Notes under the pieces: generated by a model
Seen by the model: the letters and a program-made list of their open reading frames with translations, nothing else
Databases searched by the model: none
Told to the model about the DNA's origin: nothing
Assembly (NCBI RefSeq): GCF_900129405.1
Contig: NZ_FQVQ01000010.1
Location: forward strand, 50,342 to 114,341
Direction of reading: 5' to 3'
Source: Flavobacterium fontis
Lineage (GTDB): Bacteria; Bacteroidota; Bacteroidia; Flavobacteriales; Flavobacteriaceae
Length of the DNA stretch: 64,000 bases
Position numbers and translations under genes: made by a program
Shown: piece by piece, positions 1 to 7,828 of the stretch
Position numbering within the stretch: the stretch's first letter is position 1
Layout: each line of letters starts with the position of its first letter

Positions 1-677
1 ACAAAACGATGGCTTACAAAGGTAAACTAAGTGGAAAATTGAGTATCACCTCGGTGTCTACTGGGAAATATGTGATTCCGTTTTTACTCGCCGACTTTTT
101 AAAACAACATACCGAAGTAGAGCTTGTGTTGGATGTTACCAATAAAAATAGGGTCGTACGTTCGCTCGAAAATAATGAAGTTGATTTTGCTCTCGTGTCG
201 CTTTTCCCCGATTTATCCGTGCAAAGCATTCCGCTGATGGAAAACCAACTCGTGCTTGTGGCCAACCGCGATTTTCCCATGCCCAAAAAACCGCTGACCC
301 TCGAGGCCATACAAGCCTTACCTCTAATTTATCGGGAAGCAGGTTCGGGCAGTCGCTTTGTGATGGAACGGTTTTTAAACCAATTGGACAGCAAGGGAAC
401 CAAAAAGATGGAACTCACTGGCAATGAAGCCGTCAAGCAAGCCATTATGGCTGGACTCGGGTGCTCTATCATGCCCGTGATTGGGATTAAAAATGAGTTG
501 CAAAACGGCGATGTGCAAATCATACCCGCCGAAGGACTCCCCCAATCGTCGCAGTGGAACATGATTTGGATGAAATCCAAAAACCTATCACCGGTAGCTG
601 AGGCCTATAAAAATTACCTACTTGAAAATAAATCCACCATCATTCAAAATCATTTTGGTTGGACCGAACAACTGTGA
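1..677 (+). CDS. LysR-family transcriptional regulator, C-terminal part (cut by window start)
   Basis: The frame is open from the first base, so the gene begins outside the window; the ATG at position 9 is internal. The visible ~224 residues match the periplasmic-binding-protein-like effector domain of LysR regulators: a first lobe opening with a GKLSI strand, a hinge region reading VDFALVS, an effector-site stretch with EAGSGSR, and a return strand with AGLGCSIMP. The N-terminal winged helix-turn-helix that would bind DNA is not in view. LysR proteins usually control an adjacent or divergent gene in response to a small ligand. Neither the ligand nor the target can be inferred here, because the next gene (863) is an unrelated secreted protein. 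Confidence 0.88.
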   Translation, partial: KTMAYKGKLSGKLSITSVSTGKYVIPFLLADFLKQHTEVELVLDVTNKNRVVRSLENNEVDFALVSLFPDLSVQSIPLMENQLVLVANRDFPMPKKPLTLEAIQALPLIYREAGSGSRFVMERFLNQLDSKGTKKMELTGNEAVKQAIMAGLGCSIMPVIGIKNELQNGDVQIIPAEGLPQSSQWNMIWMKSKNLSPVAEAYKNYLLENKSTIIQNHFGWTEQL

Positions 678-814
678 AACTAGTATTCTTCGAATGTTCA
701 TAAACATATCATTTCTGTTGTTTACTTAATGTAAATCATATATTGGCTAGCGTCCTTAGCATTCCTCAATTCTCCATAGAAATGAAAAATAGAAGTCTCA
801 ATTGAAACAAATTG

Positions 815-822
815 TACTTTTG
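815..822 (+). promoter_or_regulatory. -7 promoter element TACTTTTG for the T9SS protein at 863
   Basis: Exact match to the Bacteroidota -7 consensus TAnnTTTG, 40 bp before the chosen ATG at 863. No good TTG lies at the right distance upstream. The element also argues against starting the gene at the in-frame TTG at 812, which overlaps it. Confidence 0.55.
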
Positions 823-862
823 GACAACCTATCATCAATCAAAAAGCGAAAAATTAAATCCA

Positions 863-1795
863 ATGAAAAAAAATTATCTTATTTCCAGTTTGACCGCCTT
901 TCTTCTTAGTTGGTGTGGTTTTGCCCAAGTAGTCAATGGCGATTTTGAAATTGTTAAAGAGAATTTTCTCCCTTCCAATTGGGGTATGGATTTTGTGCAA
1001 TTGGTTAGCATAAACCCGACAACAGGGGAAACCGAAATGGATCAAATCCAGTATCCTTGGTCGATCCCTTCTTTTGTATTCGCTACCACAGAAAGTCAAT
1101 CGGGTATGTATGCCATGGAGTTATCCAATGGATTTAATACAACACGAAATGAAGTTATAATGGCTGAAGCATCAATATTTAACAATCCTGAATTAGACAG
1201 TCCAGGCTGGAATGCTGGAGTGCCTATTGAACCCGGAGCCAATGTCACCCTATTGGGATTGTATTATAAATTCTTACCCTTTGGAAATGAAACAGGTGAG
1301 GCAAAAATAACCGTGCTCGATGAACTGGGAGAAGAAATAGGTTCGACCACCATTGACTTAGTCGCCACAGGAAATAATTTTGAATACTTATATAGTTTTA
1401 TTCCTTTCAATACGAGTTCAACACCCTCCTACATGTACATTACTTTGAAAACAGCAAAAGAAGGACAAACACCAGTATTTGGCACCCGATTGATCGTGGA
1501 CAATGTGGTTACTAATTTCAATGCATTAGTTGTAACAAATCCTCTTCCAAAACCTGAATTCAGTTTAATATCTGAAGTTGTAGATGGTACATTGCAAATA
1601 CAACCGGGTGATTTAAATGGGTTGGTTACCTATTCATTATTTGACACTAGCGGCAAATGTATCCGACAGAATCAATTAGAAAATAACAACAACTATTTAT
1701 ATACTATGGATGTTTCTGACTTATCCTCGGGCATTTATATCGTTACTGCACAAGATGCGAGTCATTTCTATACCCAAAAAATCATCAAACGATAA
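863..1795 (+). CDS. Secreted protein with T9SS type A C-terminal sorting domain
   Basis: 310 residues. The ATG at 863 gives a classic Sec signal peptide (MKKNYL, hydrophobic core, CGFAQ before the likely cleavage site). An in-frame upstream TTG at 812 would add an unnatural leader that overlaps the promoter. The middle (about residues 22-210) is rich in beta strands and resembles a jelly-roll or carbohydrate-binding fold, but I do not recognise a family. The last ~75 residues form a type A T9SS sorting domain ending in GIYIV and a basic tail KIIKR, so the mature protein is probably exported through the outer membrane and anchored or released at the cell surface. It stands alone, followed by an intrinsic terminator at 1831. 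Confidence 0.82.
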   Translation: MKKNYLISSLTAFLLSWCGFAQVVNGDFEIVKENFLPSNWGMDFVQLVSINPTTGETEMDQIQYPWSIPSFVFATTESQSGMYAMELSNGFNTTRNEVIMAEASIFNNPELDSPGWNAGVPIEPGANVTLLGLYYKFLPFGNETGEAKITVLDELGEEIGSTTIDLVATGNNFEYLYSFIPFNTSSTPSYMYITLKTAKEGQTPVFGTRLIVDNVVTNFNALVVTNPLPKPEFSLISEVVDGTLQIQPGDLNGLVTYSLFDTSGKCIRQNQLENNNNYLYTMDVSDLSSGIYIVTAQDASHFYTQKIIKR

Positions 1796-1830
1796 GGAGC
1801 TAAACTAAATTCGAAAACTACTTATAAAAG

Positions 1831-1861
1831 CCGAACTTGGGAAACTGGGTTCGGTTTTTTT
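1831..1861 (+). terminator. Intrinsic terminator after the T9SS protein
   Basis: Stem CCGAAC (1831-1836) pairs with GTTCGG (1849-1854) and is followed by a run of T to 1861. It lies 35 bp after the stop codon. Confidence 0.75.
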
Positions 1862-1863
1862 AG

Positions 1864-1891
1864 TTATGAATTATGGGTTATGAATTATGAA
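1864..1891. repeat. Four tandem 7-bp repeats (TTATGAA / TTATGGG)
   Basis: Four head-to-tail heptamers, TTATGAA, TTATGGG, TTATGAA, TTATGAA. The same heptamer family is found at 33022-33070 and 34272-34327, in each case in gene-free DNA close to a copy of the structured element. Confidence 0.9.
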
Positions 1892-2033
1892 TGTATGGAA
1901 AAGTGGAGAAAGTGGAGAAAGTCGTCAGTCAACAGATATTTATTAGAAGGAACATTTTCAAATCTTCAAATTACCTCATTTTCAAATCGGCATATCGACA
2001 CATTGACACATTGACACATTGACACATTAATCC
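1892..2033. other. Gene-free spacer with low-complexity repeats
   Basis: Contains two copies of GTGGAGAAA (about 1904-1921), two copies of TTTTCAAATC, and CATTGACA three times in tandem at 2001-2024, followed by a partial unit and preceded by a degenerate one. No ORF or promoter is seen. Together with 1864-1891 and the structured element it forms the 396-bp spacer before the SDR gene. Confidence 0.7.
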
Positions 2034-2124
2034 GCGCCAGGGGTAGCAGTGGAAAGCCCGGATGGCGTACGAAGGGAGCCAACGGACTTGTAACGGATGA
2101 CCCGGCCGACGTGAGGAGGGGCGC
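2034..2124. repeat. Structured ~91-nt repeat element, copy A (possible ncRNA or REP-like hairpin)
   Basis: Shares long identical blocks with copy B at 34178-34263, including AAAGCCCGGATG and ACGGACTTGTA. Predicted nested helices are: GCGCC 2034-2038 with GGCGC 2120-2124; GGGT 2041-2044 with ACCC 2100-2103; CCG 2058-2060 with CGG 2083-2085; GGC 2064-2066 with GCC 2078-2080. In copy B the outer and innermost helices have different bases that still pair. The orientation of any transcript is unknown. The 3' end also overlaps a self-palindrome, GGGGCGCCCC. Confidence 0.75.
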
Positions 2125-2167
2125 CCCAAAAAATAATTTTATTATGCGCGCATATAAAATTAATTCC

Positions 2168-2175
2168 TATCTTTA
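2168..2175 (+). promoter_or_regulatory. -7-like element TATCTTTA for the SDR gene
   Basis: Seven of eight positions match TAnnTTTG, 16 bp before the ATG at 2192. No TTG is present at the -33 spacing. Confidence 0.4.
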
Positions 2176-2191
2176 CGAAAAATAGACCTCT

Positions 2192-3073
2192 ATGAATTTT
2201 GCAGCTAAAATGCTTCGCGACGGAGCTTTGGAAGGAAAAACCATTGTTGTTACTGGCGGTGGAAGTGGCTTAGGGAAAGCCATGACAAAATATTTTATGG
2301 AATTGGGCGCTCAAGTAGCCATTACCTCTCGGGACTTAGACAAGTTAACAACCACGGCTGCCGAATTGGAAGCTGCCACGGGAGGAACTTGTTTACCGCT
2401 CGCCTGTGATGTGCGGCATTACGACCAAGTCGAAGCAATGTTGGCGGCAGTCATCGCAAAGTATGGCAAAGTCGACGTGTTGTTGAACAATGCAGCCGGA
2501 AACTTTATCTCGCCCACCGAGCGCTTGTCGGCCAATGCCTTTGATACGATTATTGATATTGTTTTAAAAGGAACCAAAAACTGTACCTTGGCGTTTGGAA
2601 AGCATTGGATCGCCGCCCAACAAACCAATTGCAATGTGTTGAATATTGTCACGACCTACGCTTGGACCGGTTCGGGCTATGTTGTTCCCAGTGCAACTGC
2701 CAAAGCAGGGGTGCTCGCCATGACTCGTAGTTTGGCCGTGGAATGGGCAAAATATGGTATTCGTATGAACGCCATTGCTCCGGGTCCGTTTCCAACCAAG
2801 GGAGCATGGGACCGCTTGCTGCCAGGAGATTTGGCCGAAAAATTTGATATGTCCAAAAAAGTACCTTTGCGTCGTGTGGGCGATCATCAAGAATTAGCCA
2901 ACTTAGCTGCCTATTTGGTTTCGGACTTTTCGGCGTATATCAACGGGGAAGTAGTAACAATTGATGGCGGTGAATGGTTGCAAGGTGCTGGGCAATTTAA
3001 TATTTTGGAAAAGATACCCCAAGAAATGTGGGATATGCTCGAAACGATGATAAAAAGTAAGGGCAGTAAGTAA
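2192..3073 (+). CDS. SDR-family oxidoreductase, 2,4-dienoyl-CoA reductase-like
   Basis: 293 residues. A Rossmann NADP(H) site, TGGGSGLG, lies at residues 21-28, and NNAAGN at 99-104. The active-site segment TTYAWTGSGYVV...SATAKAG places Tyr156 and Lys171 fifteen residues apart, the arrangement of mitochondrial-type 2,4-dienoyl-CoA reductases rather than the YxxxK of ordinary SDRs. The following GPFPTKGAWDRL and INGEVVTIDGGEW stretches fit the same family. Inferred role: NADPH-dependent reduction of 2,4-dienoyl-CoA esters during beta-oxidation of unsaturated fatty acids in the cytoplasm. No beta-oxidation genes flank it, so the substrate is assigned from family resemblance alone. A strong terminator follows immediately, so it is probably monocistronic. 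Confidence 0.88.
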   Translation: MNFAAKMLRDGALEGKTIVVTGGGSGLGKAMTKYFMELGAQVAITSRDLDKLTTTAAELEAATGGTCLPLACDVRHYDQVEAMLAAVIAKYGKVDVLLNNAAGNFISPTERLSANAFDTIIDIVLKGTKNCTLAFGKHWIAAQQTNCNVLNIVTTYAWTGSGYVVPSATAKAGVLAMTRSLAVEWAKYGIRMNAIAPGPFPTKGAWDRLLPGDLAEKFDMSKKVPLRRVGDHQELANLAAYLVSDFSAYINGEVVTIDGGEWLQGAGQFNILEKIPQEMWDMLETMIKSKGSK

Positions 3074-3080
3074 TAAAATT

Positions 3081-3101
3081 AGGGGTTCGACCCCTTTTTT
3101 T
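3081..3101 (+). terminator. Intrinsic terminator after the SDR gene
   Basis: Perfect stem AGGGGT (3081-3086) and ACCCCT (3090-3095) with a TCG loop and a T tract to 3101, starting 8 bp after the stop codon. Confidence 0.88.
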
Positions 3102-3182
3102 GTATCCAAAGGTAAGGTACTCTTGCACAGATTTTAAGCGGAAATGAAGGACAAACTTTAGTCGATTGTTAACAAATAAGAC

Positions 3183-3212
3183 TTGAATAAACCATAAAAA
3201 AGCGTATTTTTA
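3183..3212 (+). promoter_or_regulatory. parA promoter, TTG-N19-TATTTTTA
   Basis: TTG at 3183-3185, a 19-bp spacer and TATTTTTA at 3205-3212. This has the Bacteroidota -33/-7 spacing, with one mismatch in the -7 box. It lies 27 bp before the ATG at 3240. The identical arrangement (TTG-N19-TATTTTTA) occurs before the DUF2975 gene at 58180. Confidence 0.7.
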
Positions 3213-3239
3213 CACCTCTTAAATTTGACGCGAATTTTC

Positions 3240-4004
3240 ATGGGTAAAATCATTGCAATTGCAAATCAAAAAGGCGGTGTCGGCAAAACCACAACTTCGG
3301 TTAATTTGGCGGCCTCTTTAGGTGTTTTAGAAAAAAAAGTATTACTTATTGACGCCGACCCACAAGCCAATGCTACTTCAGGATTAGGAATTGATGTTGA
3401 ATCGGTGGCTATCGGTACGTATCAAATTTTAGAACACAGCAACATCCCTTCGGAAGCTGTGGTGCAGAGCACTTCGCCTAATGTAGATGTCATTCCGGCC
3501 CACATTGATTTGGTAGCGATTGAAATCGAATTGGTCGATAAAGAAAACCGCGAATACATGTTGCGCGAAGCCTTAAAAGACATTCGCAACCACTATGATT
3601 ACATTTTAATCGACTGCGCGCCTTCGTTGGGATTACTCACGTTGAACGCGTTGACTGCGGCGGATTCGGTGATTATTCCGATCCAGTGCGAATATTTTGC
3701 CTTGGAAGGATTGGGGAAATTGCTCAATACCGTCAAAAGTGTCCAAAAAATTCACAATCCAGCCTTGGATATTGAAGGAATGCTCCTCACCATGTACGAT
3801 TCACGTTTACGTTTGTCCAATCAAGTGGTTGAAGAAGTACAAAAACACTTCAATGATATGGTGTTCAAAACCATCATTCAACGCAATGTAAAATTGAGTG
3901 AAGCCCCTAGTTTTGGGGAAAGTATCATCAACTTCGATGCGACCAGCAAAGGAGCTACCAACTACTTAAGTTTGGCCGAAGAGGTGATTAAAAAAAATAG
4001 TTAA
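3240..4004 (+). CDS. parA: ParA/Soj-family chromosome partitioning ATPase
   Basis: 254 residues from the ATG at 3240, where MGKIIAIANQ is the conserved start; an in-frame TTG at 3225 would add an extra five residues. The deviant Walker A motif KGGVGKTT (residues 11-18) has both signature lysines, Lys11 and Lys16. LIDADPQANAT and YILIDCAPSLG supply the Walker A' and B regions. ParA forms an ATP-dependent gradient on the nucleoid and, with ParB bound at parS, segregates the replicated origin region. parB follows after 5 bp, so they form an operon that probably continues through DUF5683, dapB, lepB and the WbqC gene. No parS-like palindrome was seen in the window. Confidence 0.97.
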   Translation: MGKIIAIANQKGGVGKTTTSVNLAASLGVLEKKVLLIDADPQANATSGLGIDVESVAIGTYQILEHSNIPSEAVVQSTSPNVDVIPAHIDLVAIEIELVDKENREYMLREALKDIRNHYDYILIDCAPSLGLLTLNALTAADSVIIPIQCEYFALEGLGKLLNTVKSVQKIHNPALDIEGMLLTMYDSRLRLSNQVVEEVQKHFNDMVFKTIIQRNVKLSEAPSFGESIINFDATSKGATNYLSLAEEVIKKNS

Positions 4005-4009
4005 GGGGT

Positions 4010-4912
4010 ATGACAAAAGCAATTAAAAAACAAGCGCTGGGACGTGGATTGTCGGCTTTATTGAAAGATCCAGACAACGATATTCGTTCGGTTGAAGATA
4101 AAAATGCCGATAAACTCATCGGTTCTATTTTGGAAATTGATATCGATGCAGTAGCCATCAACCCGTTTCAACCCCGTTCCAATTTCAATGAAGAAGCCTT
4201 ACAAGAATTGGCAACATCGATTCGTGAATTGGGGGTTATCCAACCCATCACGGTCCGAAAGCTTGACTTCAATCAATACCAATTAATTTCTGGGGAACGC
4301 CGTTTGCGCGCTTCAAAGTTGGTGGGACTTACGACAATTCCCGCCTATATTCGCATCGCCAATGATAATGAATCTTTGGTGATGGCTTTGGTTGAGAATA
4401 TTCAGCGTCATGACTTAGACCCCATCGAAATTGCACTTTCGTACCAACGTTTGATGGAAGAAATTCAATTAACGCAAGAGCAAATGAGCGATCGTGTAGG
4501 CAAAAAACGCTCAACGATTGCCAATTATTTGCGTTTGTTAAAATTGGATCCGATTATTCAAACGGGAATTCGCGACGGTTTTATCTCCATGGGTCACGGA
4601 CGTGCCATCATCAACATTGAAGATCACGAAGCACAAGCCGATATTTATCACAAAATCATCAGTCAAAATCTTTCCGTTCGCGAAACTGAGGCCTTGGTAA
4701 AAAAATACCAAGAGGGTCAAAAACCAACTGCTCCCAAGAGCAAAAAGGGCACCTCTTTTGCTGTAGCCCCTTCGCACCAAAAAACGATGACCGAATTCTT
4801 TGGCGCAAATGTAGAAGTAAAAATCGGAGGCAATGGGAAAGGGAAAATTTCGGTTCCTTTTCATTCGGAGGAGGACTTTAACCGGATACTCAAATTGTTG
4901 CAAAAAGGGTGA
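4010..4912 (+). CDS. parB: ParB/Spo0J-family partition protein
   Basis: 300 residues. The N-terminal ALGRGLSALL motif is the ParA-interacting segment typical of chromosomal ParB. The ParB/Srx CTPase fold follows, with NPFQPR and the arginine-rich GERRLRA (about residues 94-100). A central helix-turn-helix (VGKKRSTIANYLRLLKL) contacts parS. The C-terminal ~50 residues are the dimerisation domain, here with a KIGGNGKGKI strand. CTP-dependent sliding clamps of ParB load around the origin and stimulate ParA. Its TGA overlaps the GTG start of the next gene, indicating translational coupling. Confidence 0.97.
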   Translation: MTKAIKKQALGRGLSALLKDPDNDIRSVEDKNADKLIGSILEIDIDAVAINPFQPRSNFNEEALQELATSIRELGVIQPITVRKLDFNQYQLISGERRLRASKLVGLTTIPAYIRIANDNESLVMALVENIQRHDLDPIEIALSYQRLMEEIQLTQEQMSDRVGKKRSTIANYLRLLKLDPIIQTGIRDGFISMGHGRAIINIEDHEAQADIYHKIISQNLSVRETEALVKKYQEGQKPTAPKSKKGTSFAVAPSHQKTMTEFFGANVEVKIGGNGKGKISVPFHSEEDFNRILKLLQKG

Positions 4913-5481
4913 TTCGTTGGATTTACATACTCTTTTGCTGGGGTTGTTTAGCAATCTCTACCGGTTGGGCACAACAAATGCCTGCACCGACACCCCCTGT
5001 GAAACCCACGGATAGTCTTAATACCCCCGCCAAACCGATCAACATGCTTGCCCCTTCGCGCGCAGCTTTTTATTCGGCGGTAATTCCGGGTTTGGGTCAG
5101 GCGTACAACAAAAAGTATTGGAAAATCCCCTTAGTCTATGCCGCTTTGGGAACCACCGTTTATTTTTACATTACCAACAACAACAAATACAACGATTATC
5201 GGGATGCTTACAAGCGCCGTTTGTTGGGCTTTACCGATGATGAATTCTCATATCTAGACACGTCGCGATTGATACAAGCCCAACGTTTTTACCAACGAAA
5301 TCGGGATTTATCAGCTTTATTGATTGGCGTTTTCTACATTCTAAATATTGTCGATGCCAATGTTGATGCACATTTGATGCAGTACAATGTGAGCGACAAA
5401 CTCACGCTTCAACCCGACTTGATTCAGAACGACCTCACCCAGCGCCGGCAACTCGGTTTGGGCATCAGCTTTAAGTTTTAA
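4909..5481 (+). CDS. DUF5683 domain protein, exported or inner-membrane
   Basis: 190 residues. It begins with GTG at 4909 inside the ParB stop (GTGA overlap). The start is supported by a good signal sequence (IRWIYILFCW...GWAQ). After a proline-rich linker it has the conserved AAFYSAVIPGLGQAYNKKYWK segment in parts, then a hydrophobic stretch (residues about 75-90) and a second near 140-155. This matches the DUF5683 family, which in Bacteroidota sits next to parB. The function is unknown. Its place between parB and dapB is a conserved synteny as far as I recall, but there is no direct evidence for a role in segregation. Confidence 0.85.
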   Translation: MIRWIYILFCWGCLAISTGWAQQMPAPTPPVKPTDSLNTPAKPINMLAPSRAAFYSAVIPGLGQAYNKKYWKIPLVYAALGTTVYFYITNNNKYNDYRDAYKRRLLGFTDDEFSYLDTSRLIQAQRFYQRNRDLSALLIGVFYILNIVDANVDAHLMQYNVSDKLTLQPDLIQNDLTQRRQLGLGISFKF

Positions 5482-5516
5482 TGTAACAAACCAACAAAAA
5501 CCGCTACTAAATAGGT

Positions 5517-6215
5517 ATGAACATCGCGTTATTAGGGTATGGAAAAATGGGTAAAGTTATCGAGCGAATCGCCTTGGAACGCGGTCATGCTATCGTGTTA
5601 CGAAAAACGCGTCAAGACAGCTTTGAAGGTTTAGAAACCGCCGATGTTGCCATTGATTTTAGTATTCCTGATGCGGCAGTCGAAAATATAACTGCCTGTC
5701 TTCAAAACGGCATCCCTGTTGTTTCGGGCACTACGGGTTGGCTCGCGCAGTATGAGGCCATGAAAGCGCTTTGTGAAAAACAAAATGGTGCGTTTTTATA
5801 TGGTTCAAATTTCAGCTTGGGCGTGAACTTGTTTTTTGAATTAAATCAAAAATTAGCGCAATTGATGGCTAAATTCCCGCAATATGCCGTGGATATGGAA
5901 GAAATTCATCATACCCAAAAATTAGACAAACCCAGCGGTACTGCCATTACTTTGGCCGAGGGGCTACTCCCCTACACTCCTTTTACCCAATGGAGTTTAG
6001 AGGCCGAGGCGACAGATAAGCTTTATATTGATGTAAAGCGAGAAAATGATGTTCCCGGTACCCACAGCATTTTTTACCGTTCTGCTGTTGATACTATTGA
6101 AATCAAACACACCGCGCACAACCGAGAGGGATTTGCCTACGGAGCTGTTCTTGCCGCTGAATGGCTTGCTACACGCAAAGGGGTGTTTACCATGAAAGAC
6201 GTTTTAGATTTATAA
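5517..6215 (+). CDS. dapB: 4-hydroxy-tetrahydrodipicolinate reductase
   Basis: 232 residues. GYGKMG at 7-12 is the NAD(P)H-binding loop. EIHHTQKLDKPSGTA (129-143) is the catalytic signature, with His131 and Lys135 matching the E. coli His159/Lys163 pair. It reduces hydroxy-tetrahydrodipicolinate in the diaminopimelate/lysine pathway, which supplies peptidoglycan precursors. The protein is shorter than the ~270-residue proteobacterial enzyme, as is usual in Bacteroidota. It sits 35 bp after DUF5683 and 12 bp before lepB, with no terminator between, so it is probably cotranscribed with parAB. Confidence 0.96.
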   Translation: MNIALLGYGKMGKVIERIALERGHAIVLRKTRQDSFEGLETADVAIDFSIPDAAVENITACLQNGIPVVSGTTGWLAQYEAMKALCEKQNGAFLYGSNFSLGVNLFFELNQKLAQLMAKFPQYAVDMEEIHHTQKLDKPSGTAITLAEGLLPYTPFTQWSLEAEATDKLYIDVKRENDVPGTHSIFYRSAVDTIEIKHTAHNREGFAYGAVLAAEWLATRKGVFTMKDVLDL

Positions 6216-6227
6216 AAATAGAGTATT

Positions 6228-7826
6228 ATGACATTTACACAATGGTTCGTTTTTATCCTGATTATCCAAGTGATCCATGCCGCTGGAACGTGGAAATTCT
6301 ATGTGGCTGCAGGTCGTAAAGCATGGGAAGCTTTTGTACCGCTGTACAATGCCGTTGTTTTGTTGAAAATAGTGAAGCGTCCCTCCTGGTGGCTGCTTTT
6401 ATTTTTTATACCCATCATTAATTTGATTGTCATCCCAGTGGTTTGGGTAGAAACCTTGCGAAGTTTTGGTAAAAAATCGACCGGCGATACCGCTTTGGTC
6501 GTATTTACATTGGGATTGTACCTCTACTATGTAAACTACACCCAACCGCTTACCTATGAAGCCGAACGCAGCACCCATCCCGCTACCAAAACGGGAGAAA
6601 CAGTCAGTTCGATTCTGTTTGCCATTGTTGTGGCTACTTTTGTTCACACCTATTTTATTCAACCGTTCACGATTCCAACCTCCTCTTTGGAGAAATCGCT
6701 TTTGGTAGGCGACTTCTTATTTGTGAGTAAGTTTCACTACGGTGCAAGGGTGCCCAACACCACAGTTGCCGCGCCTATGGTGCATGATACTATCCCGTTA
6801 TTACGAAAAAAATCTTACCTCTACGATGATGAAAATCCAAATTCGTGGAAACAAAAATTACAATTACCTTATTTGCGTATCCCCGGATTTGAAACGGTAA
6901 AAAACAATGACATCGTGGTATTCAACTGGCCCGCTGATACGGTAGCGGAATTCTTTGTCAAAGACCGAAAGTACCTCAAACCGGTTGATAAGAAGTCCAA
7001 TTATGTTAAACGATGTCTTGGTATTCCTGGCGATAGTTTACAAATCAAAGAGGGAATAGTATATGTAAATGGTAAACCCCTAGTTTTACCTGAACGTGCT
7101 AAACCGCAGTATTCGTATACTGTAACGTATGACCATAAGCAATTTTCTGATATTACTCCTTTTTTAGAGGAAAATGATGTTACTGACGGCGGTGGAGTTG
7201 CCAATGGCCGTTGGGAGAGCGATACACTTTTCATTAATGCCATGACCGATGATGTGGCTAAGAAATTACGCACCGTTACGGGGATTAAAAAAGTGGAACG
7301 GATTATTTTTAAAGAGGCTAGTTTAAGTGTTTTTCCGTATACTAAACCCTGGAACATCGATAATTACGGGCCGATTTACATTCCTAAAGCTGGGGCAACA
7401 GTAGCTTTGGATTTGAAAAGTTTACCCTTTTACAAAAAAATCATCCAAGAATACGAAAACAATACCCTTCAGATTCGCAATGGTGAAATTTTCATCAATG
7501 GAAAACCGAGTACCTCTTACACTTTTAAACAAAACTACTATTGGATGATGGGAGATAACCGTCACCGCTCGGAAGACAGTCGTTTTTGGGGGTATGTACC
7601 TGAGGATCACATTGTAGGGAAACCAATTTTCATTTGGATGAGTGTGAAAAACTTTGACAAAGGATTTAAAAATTGGAGTATTCGTTGGGACCGCATGTTT
7701 ACAACGGTTAGTGGCGAAGGACAACCCCAATCGTACTTCAAATATTTCTTGGTTGCATTGGCGTTGTACTTTGTAGGCGAATATTTCTGGAAAAAGAGAA
7801 AAGCAAAACAATCGGAAGAACAATAA
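6228..7826 (+). CDS. lepB: Signal peptidase I (S26) with N-terminal membrane domain
   Basis: 532 residues, far longer than E. coli LepB (324). Residues 1-105 hold several hydrophobic helices of the DUF5684-like type. A further helix (127-145) leads into the catalytic region. Box B is IPTSSLEKSLLVGD with Ser153 as nucleophile; the usual Met after the serine is Leu. Box D is NYVKRCLGIPGDS with Lys261 as general base, and box E is GDNRHRSEDSRFWG (442-455). About 170 residues are inserted between boxes D and E. A last hydrophobic segment near 505-520 is followed by a basic tail. It removes signal peptides from Sec-exported proteins at the inner membrane. The WbqC gene follows after 2 bp. Confidence 0.95.
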   Translation: MTFTQWFVFILIIQVIHAAGTWKFYVAAGRKAWEAFVPLYNAVVLLKIVKRPSWWLLLFFIPIINLIVIPVVWVETLRSFGKKSTGDTALVVFTLGLYLYYVNYTQPLTYEAERSTHPATKTGETVSSILFAIVVATFVHTYFIQPFTIPTSSLEKSLLVGDFLFVSKFHYGARVPNTTVAAPMVHDTIPLLRKKSYLYDDENPNSWKQKLQLPYLRIPGFETVKNNDIVVFNWPADTVAEFFVKDRKYLKPVDKKSNYVKRCLGIPGDSLQIKEGIVYVNGKPLVLPERAKPQYSYTVTYDHKQFSDITPFLEENDVTDGGGVANGRWESDTLFINAMTDDVAKKLRTVTGIKKVERIIFKEASLSVFPYTKPWNIDNYGPIYIPKAGATVALDLKSLPFYKKIIQEYENNTLQIRNGEIFINGKPSTSYTFKQNYYWMMGDNRHRSEDSRFWGYVPEDHIVGKPIFIWMSVKNFDKGFKNWSIRWDRMFTTVSGEGQPQSYFKYFLVALALYFVGEYFWKKRKAKQSEEQ

Positions 7827-7828
7827 TC

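Noticed and set aside
2118..2140. GGGGCGCCCC followed by an A/T-rich stretch, considered as a terminator
   Set aside because: The palindrome has no room for a loop and the tail begins with A, not T. The bases are better explained by the outer helix of the structured element.
4538..4954. 138-codon minus-strand frame opposite parB
   Set aside because: Lies antisense to conserved ParB sequence and has no promoter or recognisable protein family.
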